This document shows, piece by piece, positions 14,944 to 21,335 of a stretch of 21,411 nucleotides of DNA. A program made the translations under genes and the position numbers. Numbering within the stretch: position 1 is the stretch's first letter; every line of letters begins with the position of its first letter. This DNA comes from Deinococcus sp. (GTDB lineage Bacteria > Deinococcota > Deinococci > Deinococcales > Deinococcaceae). Under the pieces are notes generated by a model, which searched no databases, was not told the DNA's origin, and saw nothing but the letters and a program-made list of their open reading frames with translations. The stretch lies in assembly GCF_018260405.1 (NCBI RefSeq), contig NZ_JAGLBG010000043.1:1-21411 (forward strand), in the 5' to 3' direction.

Positions 14944-16284
14944 ATGGCAGAGTTAGTCAGCAAAGAAGGCAACAAGGTCGAGTTCAAGGTTTCGGTGCCC
15001 GCCGCCGAAGTCAACCGCACGTACGAGCAGGTCTGGGCCGGTCTGGCCCGCGACGTGCGCGTTCCCGGCTTCCGCCCCGGCAAAGCGCCCCGCAAGGTTC
15101 TCGAAAGCCGCGTGGGCCAGGGGTACGTCGAGAGCCAGGTTATGGACCGTCTGCTCCAGACGTACTACCCCCAGGGAGCACGTGAGCTGAAGCTGAACCT
15201 CGTCGACGCCCAGATTGATCCCAAGGAACTTGTCAGTGGTCAAAGCTTCGAATTCATCGTTAAGGGCGAAACCTACCCCGAAGTCAAGCTCGGTGACTGG
15301 AGGCAGATCAAACTGACCGCCCTCAGCCCCGAGATCACCGACGAGGTGATGAACCGTACCCTCAGCGATTTGCAGGAGCGCAACGCTGTCTTTGAGACTG
15401 CCGAGCGTGCCATCGAAGACGGCGACCAGGTGACCATCGAGGAGCAGGGCGCAGACGGCGGCACTTACCCTATCTACATGGATAAGGCCGAGGAACACGT
15501 CAAGTCGGCGCTGCTGGGCAAAAGCAAGGGCGACACCGTCGAAATCAGCGTTCCGGCCCACCAGCACGGCGACCATGAGCATCCGGCGCATACCGTGACC
15601 GTAACGGTGCAGGACGTAAAGACCAAGAAGTTGCAGGAACTGAACGAAGAGTTCGCCAAGAGCCTGAACTTCGAGTCGATGGAGCGCCTGCGCACCGACC
15701 TGAAGGCCGAGCTGGAAACCCGCGCCCGTCAGGAAGGCGAAAATGCCCGCCGCGACGAACTGGTGACCCACCTCGTCGAAGGGATGACCGTGGATATTCC
15801 CCGCGCCCTCATCAACAACCGCCGTGACGACATGCTGGAAGAGATCAAGGCCGATCTGCGCCGTCAGGGCGTGCAGTGGGCCGAGTACATGCAGTTCATG
15901 CAGGAGCAGAACAAGCTGGGCGAGTTCATGGACAACCTGACTAAGAACGCCGAAATCCGCGTGCGCCGCGACCTGGCGCTGGAAGAGCTGGCCGAGGAAC
16001 TGGGCGTGCAAGTCAGCAATACGGAATTCAACCAGACCATCAGCGCTGTTGCCCAGATGAGCGGTATCGGCGCTCAGCAACTGGCCGATCAGCTTGGGCC
16101 CAACGGCCTGAACGCGTATTACATCAACCTGCTGCGCGAGAAGGGTCTGACCCAGGCTATTGCCCAGCTGTCGGGTGAAGTCAAGCAGGACGAGCCGAAA
16201 GCCGAGGCTCCCAAAGCCGACGAGTCCGAAGCCAACGAGTCCGAAGTCAAGGTCGAGGCTGAAGAAGCCAAAACCGAAGAGTAA
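14944..16284 (+). CDS. tig: Trigger factor (ribosome-associated chaperone), 446 aa
   Basis: Binds the ribosomal exit tunnel and shields nascent chains. The N-terminal ribosome-binding domain carries GFRPGKAP (42-49). The middle FKBP-like domain (about 155-232) is shorter and divergent: it begins DQVTIEEQGADGG and lacks the GRMIPGFEDG-type active-site segment, so prolyl isomerase activity is doubtful. It contains a His-rich stretch HQHGDHEHPAH (206-216). The C-terminal helical chaperone domain (about 235-405) is conserved, including the NNRRDDML and LREKGL regions. The protein ends in a Glu/Lys/Ala-rich tail of about 35 residues. ATG at 14944 has GGGAG 4 nt upstream; the longer open frame before it is non-coding repeat. 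It is monocistronic with a terminator at 16451. Confidence 0.95.
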   Translation: MAELVSKEGNKVEFKVSVPAAEVNRTYEQVWAGLARDVRVPGFRPGKAPRKVLESRVGQGYVESQVMDRLLQTYYPQGARELKLNLVDAQIDPKELVSGQSFEFIVKGETYPEVKLGDWRQIKLTALSPEITDEVMNRTLSDLQERNAVFETAERAIEDGDQVTIEEQGADGGTYPIYMDKAEEHVKSALLGKSKGDTVEISVPAHQHGDHEHPAHTVTVTVQDVKTKKLQELNEEFAKSLNFESMERLRTDLKAELETRARQEGENARRDELVTHLVEGMTVDIPRALINNRRDDMLEEIKADLRRQGVQWAEYMQFMQEQNKLGEFMDNLTKNAEIRVRRDLALEELAEELGVQVSNTEFNQTISAVAQMSGIGAQQLADQLGPNGLNAYYINLLREKGLTQAIAQLSGEVKQDEPKAEAPKADESEANESEVKVEAEEAKTEE

Positions 16285-16300
16285 TACCGACTGCGCTCAA

Positions 16301-16388
16301 TTCTGCCCGCAGTCGGGAAGCGGTCAGGCCCCATACGGGTGCCGTTCTGACCAAGACAGCGGGCAGGCCCCATCCTGGGTGCCGCCCG
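16301..16388 (+). repeat. Tandem similar hairpins in the tig 3' region
   Basis: Two hairpins share the sequence CAGGCCCCAT...GGGTGCCG: GGTCAG...CTGACC around 16321-16351 and GGGC...GCCC around 16361-16387. CTGCCCGC at 16302-16309 is also the reverse complement of GCGGGCAG at 16359-16366, enclosing the first hairpin. They could stabilise the tig mRNA 3' end or act as a processing site. Confidence 0.45.
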
Positions 16389-16413
16389 GAATCCAAATTG
16401 CCCGGTTCAATCG
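16383..16413 (+). repeat. Dispersed intergenic repeat, copy 4
   Basis: GCCCGGAATCCAAA, then TTGCCCGGTTCAATCGG. Compared with copy 3 it lacks about 4-5 nt (ATTG) on the left and a base in the middle. It lies between tig and fabH1. Confidence 0.55.
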
Positions 16414-16427
16414 GTAATTTGTATAAA
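16398..16427 (+). promoter_or_regulatory. Possible promoter between tig and fabH1
   Basis: TTGCCC, an 18-nt spacer, then TATAAA. Transcription would start near 16434, only about 20 nt before the terminator at 16451, giving either a ~50-nt RNA or an attenuated fabH transcript. It overlaps repeat copy 4. Confidence 0.35.
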
Positions 16428-16450
16428 CTCTACTCTCTACTCAAGTGAAC

Positions 16451-16485
16451 AAGGCGTGTCCTGCGGGGTGCGCCTTTTTTCTTTT
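16451..16485 (+). terminator. Rho-independent terminator after tig
   Basis: AAGGCGTGTCC, loop TGCG, GGGTGCGCCTT: an 11-bp stem with three G-U pairs, followed by a run of six T (two within the stem), then CTTTTC. Confidence 0.85.
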
Positions 16486-16513
16486 CCTTCCCTGTACCCG
16501 GTTCAGACATTAA

Positions 16514-16529
16514 TTGAACGGCTGTTCAA
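16514..16529. promoter_or_regulatory. Palindromic operator candidate upstream of fabH1
   Basis: TTGAAC-GGCT-GTTCAA, perfect 6-bp arms, centred about 37 bp before the fabH1 ATG and covering the -35 position. A closely similar palindrome precedes fabH2. It looks like a TetR-type fatty-acid regulator site; the regulator is not in this window. Confidence 0.55.
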
Positions 16530-16546
16530 ACAATACCTTCAGGTGC

Positions 16547-16552
16547 TACGGT
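16547..16552 (+). promoter_or_regulatory. Leaderless-type -10 box for fabH1
   Basis: TACGGT, then 6 nt, then ATG at 16559. No Shine-Dalgarno at a usable distance. Confidence 0.45.
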
Positions 16553-16558
16553 CACGCC

Positions 16559-17569
16559 ATGACTGCTGCCCCACCCAGCACTGCTCCGGCTCTCGGGATT
16601 CTTGCCGTGGGGGCTTACGCGCCCGAACAGGTGGTGCCTAATGCCCACTACGCGCAGTATCTCGACACCACCGACGACTGGATCGTGAGCCGCAGCGGAA
16701 TCCGGGAGCGGCGGCACGCCTCGGCGGGGCAGACCAGCAGCACCCTGGGGGTAGAAGCGGTGCGCGACCTGCTAAAGCACGCGCCAGAAGCGCTGGACGG
16801 GGTGAATGTGGTCATCTGCGCGACCAGCAGCCCCGACGCCATGTTTCCCAGTACGGCGGCCCTGATCGCGGGCGAGGTCGGGCTACGCGGCGCTCCGGCC
16901 TTCGATGTCAGTGTGGCGTGTAGCGGCTTTTTGTACGCCCTGAGCGTGGGCTACAGCATGATCCGCGCGGGGCTGGCAAAGCGGGCGCTGGTGGTAGGTA
17001 CAGAGGTCATGAGCGGCGTTGTAGATCAGAACGACCGCAACACCGCCATCTTGTTTGGCGACGGCGCGGGCTGCGTGGTGCTGGGCGAGGTGCCGCAGGG
17101 CTACGGGTTTCAGTCGTTCGTGCTGGGGGCCGACAGCGCGGGCGGGCCACACCTGTACCTGCGCGGCGCTGCCCTGCAACTGCCCGAGGGCACCGAGATG
17201 GGGCCGCACCTGACCCAGAACGGGCGCGAGGTTTTCAAGTTTGCCGTGCGTAAACTGGGCGACAGTGCCGAGCAGGCCATGCAGGAAGCGGGCCTGAGCA
17301 CCGCCGATATCGACTGGCTCGTGCCCCATCAGGCCAACATCCGCATTATCGAGGCGGCCTGCGAGCGCTTTGGTTTGCCACTTTCGCAGGCGGTGGTCAA
17401 CCTTGACCGCTACGGTAACACCAGCGCCGCCAGTATTCCGCTGGCGCTAAACGGGGCGGTCCGCAGTGGGCAGATCAGGAAGGGCGATCAGCTGGTGCTC
17501 GCAGGCTTTGGCGGCGGCCTGAGCTGGGGGGCGGCGGCGCTCAAATGGTGGTCTCCCACCTTAGAGTAG
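16559..17569 (+). CDS. fabH: Beta-ketoacyl-ACP synthase III, first copy, 336 aa
   Basis: Condenses acyl-CoA with malonyl-ACP to start type II fatty-acid synthesis. Thiolase fold with the full KAS III triad: C121 in SVACSGFLYAL, H257 in VPHQANIRI and N287 in DRYGNTSA. SRSGIRERR (44-52) and the FGGGLSWGAA end are also typical. Length is normal. ATG at 16559 is chosen from the leaderless -10 at 16547 and the N-terminus of homologues; the open frame from 16514 would begin inside the operator palindrome. A second full FabH follows 292 nt downstream. Two initiating enzymes may divide straight- and branched-chain or short- and medium-chain primers, but that is inference. Confidence 0.95.
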   Translation: MTAAPPSTAPALGILAVGAYAPEQVVPNAHYAQYLDTTDDWIVSRSGIRERRHASAGQTSSTLGVEAVRDLLKHAPEALDGVNVVICATSSPDAMFPSTAALIAGEVGLRGAPAFDVSVACSGFLYALSVGYSMIRAGLAKRALVVGTEVMSGVVDQNDRNTAILFGDGAGCVVLGEVPQGYGFQSFVLGADSAGGPHLYLRGAALQLPEGTEMGPHLTQNGREVFKFAVRKLGDSAEQAMQEAGLSTADIDWLVPHQANIRIIEAACERFGLPLSQAVVNLDRYGNTSAASIPLALNGAVRSGQIRKGDQLVLAGFGGGLSWGAAALKWWSPTLE

Positions 17570-17576
17570 TTCGTGT

Positions 17577-17603
17577 AAAAAGGCCGCGCTGTTTGTGGCT
17601 TTT
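17577..17603 (+). terminator. Probable terminator after fabH1
   Basis: AAAGGCCGC, loop GCTGTTT, GTGGCTTTT. The 9-bp stem ends in T residues that partly belong to the stem, so efficiency may be moderate. Confidence 0.5.
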
Positions 17604-17805
17604 GATGCCGGGGGGCAGGCAGGCCCCTGGCCAGGGTGGGCTGCACCGCACTGGGACTGGAGAATCATGACTTTGCTGGGCCAGCCTCTGCACGGTTTTT
17701 GCTGGGCCTAAGCTGTTTCGCGGTGATGGCCCGCCCCAGCTGGCGCACCACGGTGGCGACCGGTCTGGTCTGTAACGTCGTGACCTTTTGCGCGGTTACC
17801 GGGAT
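17604..17805. other. Intergenic DNA between the two fabH genes, no confident gene
   Basis: No supported gene. A 14-codon frame begins ATGACTTTGCTG at 17667 after a GGAG. Another short frame ending at a TGA just before the palindrome encodes a hydrophobic, membrane-helix-like peptide (TTVATGLVCNVVTFCAVTGI). Neither is long enough to call; a decayed membrane-protein gene is possible. Confidence 0.3.
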
Positions 17806-17820
17806 TTGAACTCGGTTCAA
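17806..17820. promoter_or_regulatory. Palindromic operator candidate upstream of fabH2
   Basis: TTGAAC-TCG-GTTCAA, the same 6-bp arms as at fabH1 but a 3-nt instead of 4-nt centre, located about 49 bp before the fabH2 ATG. Its flanks (GGGATTTGAA...CGGTTCAAG) also resemble a shortened copy of the dispersed repeat, so repeat origin is an alternative. Confidence 0.5.
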
Positions 17821-17848
17821 GTTCTCAGGGTAAGCGGCGGCAGGGTGC

Positions 17849-17854
17849 TAGCGT
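17849..17854 (+). promoter_or_regulatory. Leaderless-type -10 box for fabH2
   Basis: TAGCGT, then 7 nt, then ATG at 17862. No Shine-Dalgarno adjacent to the ATG. Confidence 0.45.
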
Positions 17855-17861
17855 AAGCTCA

Positions 17862-18896
17862 ATGAAGAGCATCGGCATCACTGCCATCGGCATGTACGCG
17901 CCCGAGCGGGTCGTCAGGAACCAGGAATTCGAGTCGCGCATGGGCTTGGAGGACGGCTGGATCGAGTCGCGCAGCGGCATCCGTGAGCGGCGGTTTTCGG
18001 CAGAGGGCGAATTCACTAGCACTATCGGCGTCAAGGCTGTGCAGGACATGCTTTCGCGTGACCCCGGCGCCCTGAGGGACGTAGACCTGGTGATCTACGC
18101 GACCTGCACGCCCGACGCCATGTTCCCCAGTACAGCGGCGCTGGTGGCTGGGCAGATCGGCCTGAGCGGGGTGGGGGCCTACGACCTTTCGACGGCGTGC
18201 AGCGGGTTCGTGTACGGCCTGAGTATGGCCCGTGGCCTGATTCTGGGCGGCGGCGCACGCAAGGTATTGGTGCTGGGCGGCGAAACACTGAGTAAGGCGC
18301 TCGACCAGAACGACCGCGATACGGCCATCTTGTTCGGCGACGGCTGCGGCTGCGCGGTGGTGGGCGAGGTGCCCGTGGGCTACGGCTTCCAGGATTTTGT
18401 GCTGGGCGCAGACAGCGCAGGCGGCCCGGCCCTTTATATTTCCAATCTGGCAAACACCTTTCCCGACGGCCAGATTATGCGGGATGCGCCCACCATGAAC
18501 GGGCGCGAGGTGTTCAAGTTCGCCGTGCGCGTGCTGGGCGACAGCGGGACACAGGTGCTCGAAAAGTCGGGCCTGAAAAATAGCGACGTGGATTGGCTTA
18601 TTCCGCATCAGGCCAACATCCGCATCATCGAGGCCGCCAACCAACGTTTCGGAATTCCGATGGAAAAGACTGTCATCAACCTTGACCGCTACGGCAACAC
18701 CAGTGCCGGAACGGTACCGATTGCGCTGTATGAAGCCGTGAACGACGGGCGCGTCAAAGACGGCCACGAACTGTTGATGGTGGTTTTCGGCGGTGGCCTG
18801 AGCTGGGCGGCCTGCACCATGAAGTGGTGGGCGGGTACGCCCTCGCTGCACGCGGCCAGTGGAACAGACTTAAGCGGAACCGAGGTCAGCGCATGA
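17862..18896 (+). CDS. fabH: Beta-ketoacyl-ACP synthase III, second copy, 344 aa
   Basis: Second KAS III with intact C113 (LSTACSGFVYGL), H249 (IPHQANIRI) and N279 (DRYGNTSAG). It is clearly paralogous to the upstream copy, sharing SRSGIRERR, the NDR-TAILFGDG segment, VLGADSAGGP and NGREVFKFAVR. It differs in the region 190-215 (ISNLANTFPDGQIMRDAP against LRGAALQLPEGTEMGPHL), near the acyl-binding loop, which is where primer specificity could diverge. A C-terminal extension of about 18 residues is present. Its TGA overlaps the fabD ATG (ATGA), so the canonical fabH-fabD coupling belongs to this copy and the upstream gene is the extra one. Confidence 0.95.
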   Translation: MKSIGITAIGMYAPERVVRNQEFESRMGLEDGWIESRSGIRERRFSAEGEFTSTIGVKAVQDMLSRDPGALRDVDLVIYATCTPDAMFPSTAALVAGQIGLSGVGAYDLSTACSGFVYGLSMARGLILGGGARKVLVLGGETLSKALDQNDRDTAILFGDGCGCAVVGEVPVGYGFQDFVLGADSAGGPALYISNLANTFPDGQIMRDAPTMNGREVFKFAVRVLGDSGTQVLEKSGLKNSDVDWLIPHQANIRIIEAANQRFGIPMEKTVINLDRYGNTSAGTVPIALYEAVNDGRVKDGHELLMVVFGGGLSWAACTMKWWAGTPSLHAASGTDLSGTEVSA

Positions 18897-19810
18897 GTGG
18901 GCCTAGAATCGCGGCTCTATTTCCTGGTCAGGGGTCGCAGGCCGTGGGCATGGGCACCGACCTCACGCGCGAATTTGCCCACGCCGAGGAGGTGTACGCG
19001 GCCAAAGAGTCCGCCCTGCCGGGCCTGCGCCAGCTGGTCGAGCATGGCCCGCTGGAAGCCCTGACCTTGACCGCCAACCAGCAGCCCGCACTGGTGGCCG
19101 CCAGTACCGCCGCTTACCGCGCGTGGCAGCACCACACCGGCCTGATACCGATGGTCGCGGCGGGGCACTCGCTGGGCGAATACTCGGCGCTGGTCGCGGC
19201 GGGCGTGCTGACCCTGCAAGACGCTCTGCGCCTGACCCGCAAGCGCGGCGAACTGATGCAGCGGGCCGTGCCTGAAGGTGTCGGGGCCATGAGCGCCGTC
19301 ATGGGCAACCCCGCCGTGGTGCTGGAAGTGTGCGAGCAGACCCCCGGAGTGGTGCAACCTGCCAACTTCAATGCCCCGGCCCAAACGGTCATTTCCGGCG
19401 AAAGGGCAGCAGTTGAGGCCGCCAGCGCCGCGCTTAAGGCACGCGGACTCAAGGCCATTGCGCTGAAGGTCAGTGCGCCCTTTCATTGCTCGCTGATGCA
19501 GCCTGCTGCCGAGGGGCTGTCGGGCGACCTGCGGGCAGCGAACTACGGCCCCTACCTCTTCCCGGTGGTCGCTAACGTTACCGCCGAACTGAGCGACGAC
19601 CCTGGCCACACTGCCGACCTGTTGGAGCGCCAGATCACCGGCAGCGTGCGCTGGGTCGAAACCGTGCAGACGCTGGCCGGGCTGGGCGTGGACACCTTCA
19701 TCGAGTTCGGGCCGGGAACAGTGCTGACCGGGCTGGTTAAGCGAATTTTGCCCGAGGCCAGGACTTTCAACGTGGGCACGGCGGAGCAGGTTAAAACCTT
19801 TAGCCTCTGA
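18893..19810 (+). CDS. fabD: Malonyl-CoA:ACP transacylase, 305 aa
   Basis: Loads malonyl groups from CoA onto acyl carrier protein. The N-terminal LFPGQGSQAVGMG (9-21) forms the oxyanion region. The nucleophile is S93 in AAGHSLGEYSAL, the malonate-binding Arg is R118 in RKRGELMQRAVPEG, and the catalytic His is H198 in APFHCSLM. QTVISG (165-170) and the closing FIEFGPGTVLTGLVKR are conserved. Length is close to the 309 residues of E. coli FabD. The start ATG at 18893 is fused to the fabH2 stop. In-frame sequence upstream lies within fabH2 and is not used. Confidence 0.97.
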   Translation: MSGPRIAALFPGQGSQAVGMGTDLTREFAHAEEVYAAKESALPGLRQLVEHGPLEALTLTANQQPALVAASTAAYRAWQHHTGLIPMVAAGHSLGEYSALVAAGVLTLQDALRLTRKRGELMQRAVPEGVGAMSAVMGNPAVVLEVCEQTPGVVQPANFNAPAQTVISGERAAVEAASAALKARGLKAIALKVSAPFHCSLMQPAAEGLSGDLRAANYGPYLFPVVANVTAELSDDPGHTADLLERQITGSVRWVETVQTLAGLGVDTFIEFGPGTVLTGLVKRILPEARTFNVGTAEQVKTFSL

Positions 19811-19858
19811 ACCCGGTCGGACCTACTGAATCACGCCTGCTTACTAATGCTGCTCAAG

Positions 19859-19864
19859 TAGACT
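19859..19864 (+). promoter_or_regulatory. Leaderless-type -10 box for the secreted protein gene
   Basis: TAGACT, then GAACCC, then ATG at 19871. No ribosome site is present, so this gene has its own promoter inside the fab cluster. Confidence 0.45.
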
Positions 19865-19870
19865 GAACCC

Positions 19871-20392
19871 ATGAAAAAGTTCACGGTTCTTGCGCTCACC
19901 CTAGTGCTGGTCGGTGGTGGAGTGATGCCGGGAGCAGCGGCCCTGGCAGCGGCAGGCCAGGCCAGTACCGCCAGTGCCGAGCGTCCCAGTGCCGAGCGTT
20001 CCAGTGCCCAGAGTTCCAGCGTTCAGGAGCAGTGGGTCGGGAAACTGCGTGACGTGAACGGTCAGCCAGGCCCGGTACGGCTGAATCTGGTTATCAGCGG
20101 CGCAAATGTTACGGGCACGGCGCATGTTCCCGCGCAGCTGCTGGTTGCTGAAACCGACCTGAAAGTCACCGGGGAACTCAGCGGCGGCGCGGCCCAGCTC
20201 TGGCTCCGGCGTGCCAACGGTGCACTAGGCTATTTGGCTGAGTGCCGCCCGGTGTCTGGAGACTTGAGTGGTAGCTCTGCCGGTGGGCAGTGGCGCTGCG
20301 TGTTGCAGTCCTCGGCCAGCGCAACGAACCCGGCAGCGGGCACGGCCATGGGTACGGGCCGCGTCGTCAGTGTGCTGCTTAGCCGGAACTAA
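19871..20392 (+). CDS. Secreted protein of unknown function between fabD and fabG, 173 aa
   Basis: A signal peptide (MKKFTVLALTLVLVGGGVMPGAAALA) is followed by a low-complexity Ser/Ala/Glu/Arg stretch (31-50) encoded by 15-bp tandem repeats. A compact beta-rich domain follows (about 53-170): QWVGKLRDVNGQPGPVRLNLVISGANVTG, a strand pair LKVTGELSGGAAQLWL, and two Cys in ECRPVSG and WRCVLQ that could form a disulfide. I do not recognise the family. The pattern of paired Gly-rich strands resembles small secreted beta-barrel domains that bind hydrophobic ligands, but this is speculation. It interrupts the usual fabD-fabG order. Confidence 0.8.
   Translation: MKKFTVLALTLVLVGGGVMPGAAALAAAGQASTASAERPSAERSSAQSSSVQEQWVGKLRDVNGQPGPVRLNLVISGANVTGTAHVPAQLLVAETDLKVTGELSGGAAQLWLRRANGALGYLAECRPVSGDLSGSSAGGQWRCVLQSSASATNPAAGTAMGTGRVVSVLLSRN
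19961..20020 (+). repeat. 15-bp tandem repeat in the secreted protein gene
   Basis: Units GCCGAGCGTCCCAGT, GCCGAGCGTTCCAGT and GCCCAGAGTTCCAGC, preceded by a degenerate unit. They encode AERPS, AERSS, AQSSS. Copy number should vary between strains by slippage without breaking the frame. Confidence 0.75.
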
Positions 20393-20438
20393 ATGTTTGA
20401 CCCAGTCCAGTTTTGAAAGGCTGGCCAGGAGGATCGCC

Positions 20439-20444
20439 TACAAT
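20439..20444 (+). promoter_or_regulatory. Leaderless-type -10 box for fabG
   Basis: TACAAT, then GCCCAC, then ATG at 20451. CCAGGAGG lies 17-24 nt before the ATG, too far to act as a ribosome site. Confidence 0.5.
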
Positions 20445-20450
20445 GCCCAC

Positions 20451-21197
20451 ATGAGTGAAGTTCAGAAAGTGGCGCTGGTAACGGGTTCCAGCCGTGGGCT
20501 GGGCCGGGCGATGGCCCTCCGGCTGGCGCAGGACGGCTTCGCGGTAGCCGTGCATTATGGGCGCGCTCAGGCCGAGGCCGAGCAGGTCGCCGCTGAGATC
20601 GCCGCGTCGGGCGGGCAGGCGCACGTCTTCGGGGCTGATCTGTCGGTTCCGGCCAACGCTACGCAACTGGTCGAGGACGTGATCGCCGGACTGGGCCGCC
20701 TGGACGTGCTGGTGAACAACGCCGGAATTACCCGCGACGGCCTCGCCGTCCGCATGAAGGACGAGGACTGGGACGCCGTGCTGCAAACCAACCTGTCGAG
20801 CGCCTTTAGCGCCTGCCGGGCCGCCATCAAACACATGATGAAACACCGCGCGGGGCGAATCATCAACGTCAGCAGTGTGGTCGCGCTGACCGGCAATCCG
20901 GGGCAGGCCAACTACGTCGCCAGCAAGGCGGGCCTGATTGGGTTGACTAAGGCCCTCGCCAAGGAATACGGCGGGCGCGGCATCACCGTCAATGCGATTG
21001 CGCCGGGCTTTATCGAATCCGACATGACCGCAAAACTGTCTGGCGAAACCAGAAAGCAGTATCAGGGTAACATTCCGCTGGGCCGCTTCGGTCAGCCAGA
21101 AGAAGTCGCGGCGCTGGTGGCCTTCCTTGCCTCAGATGAAGCTGGGTACGTGACCGGGCAGACCATCGGTGTGGACGGCGGAATGAATCCTAACTAG
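20451..21197 (+). CDS. fabG: 3-oxoacyl-ACP reductase, 248 aa
   Basis: NADPH-dependent reduction of 3-oxoacyl-ACP in the elongation cycle. Classical short-chain dehydrogenase: TGSSRGLG (11-18) cofactor loop, NNAG (89-92), catalytic N114, S142 (NVSSVVAL), Y155 and K159 (YVASK), then APGFIESDM and the C-terminal GVDGGMNPN. The GNPGQANY context around the active site is typical of FabG rather than other SDRs. ATG at 20451 is set by the leaderless -10 and by homologous N-termini; the frame remains open upstream but runs through the neighbour. The TAG stop (21195-21197) is the first part of the MITE-like element, so the element abuts the gene exactly. Confidence 0.96.
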   Translation: MSEVQKVALVTGSSRGLGRAMALRLAQDGFAVAVHYGRAQAEAEQVAAEIAASGGQAHVFGADLSVPANATQLVEDVIAGLGRLDVLVNNAGITRDGLAVRMKDEDWDAVLQTNLSSAFSACRAAIKHMMKHRAGRIINVSSVVALTGNPGQANYVASKAGLIGLTKALAKEYGGRGITVNAIAPGFIESDMTAKLSGETRKQYQGNIPLGRFGQPEEVAALVAFLASDEAGYVTGQTIGVDGGMNPN

Positions 21198-21335
21198 AGC
21201 AGTTCTGCGAATGATGGGCACGTCGGAAAAACACCGCCCGCCCCCTTCATTTTACGTCGTGCTCTTTCTTTTTTACTCTTTCCACTCGGCAAAAAGATGG
21301 TCAAAAGAGCACCACCCTTTTGCAAAATGCTCTAA
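21195..21335. mobile_element. MITE-like small non-coding repeat, copy B (141 bp)
   Basis: Begins CTAGAGCAGTTC-like at the fabG stop and ends AAAATGCTCTAA. It is the reverse complement of 4127-4283 apart from about 13 mismatches and a missing 15-nt block. An internal GTGCTCTTT (21260) faces AAAGAGCAC (21303), a perfect 9-bp inverted repeat able to form a long stem. The terminal TTAGAGCA is intact on the right and has one change on the left. Confidence 0.8.

Noticed and set aside
14953..16080. Long antisense frame over tig
   Set aside because: No recognisable domain, no start signals, entirely antisense to a certain trigger factor gene.
16514..16558. Upstream start for fabH1
   Set aside because: It would be a non-ATG start inside the TTGAAC palindrome, before the -10; no ribosome site.
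17859..18851. Long antisense frame over fabH2
   Set aside because: Shadow of the high-GC coding strand; FabH catalytic motifs establish the plus-strand gene.
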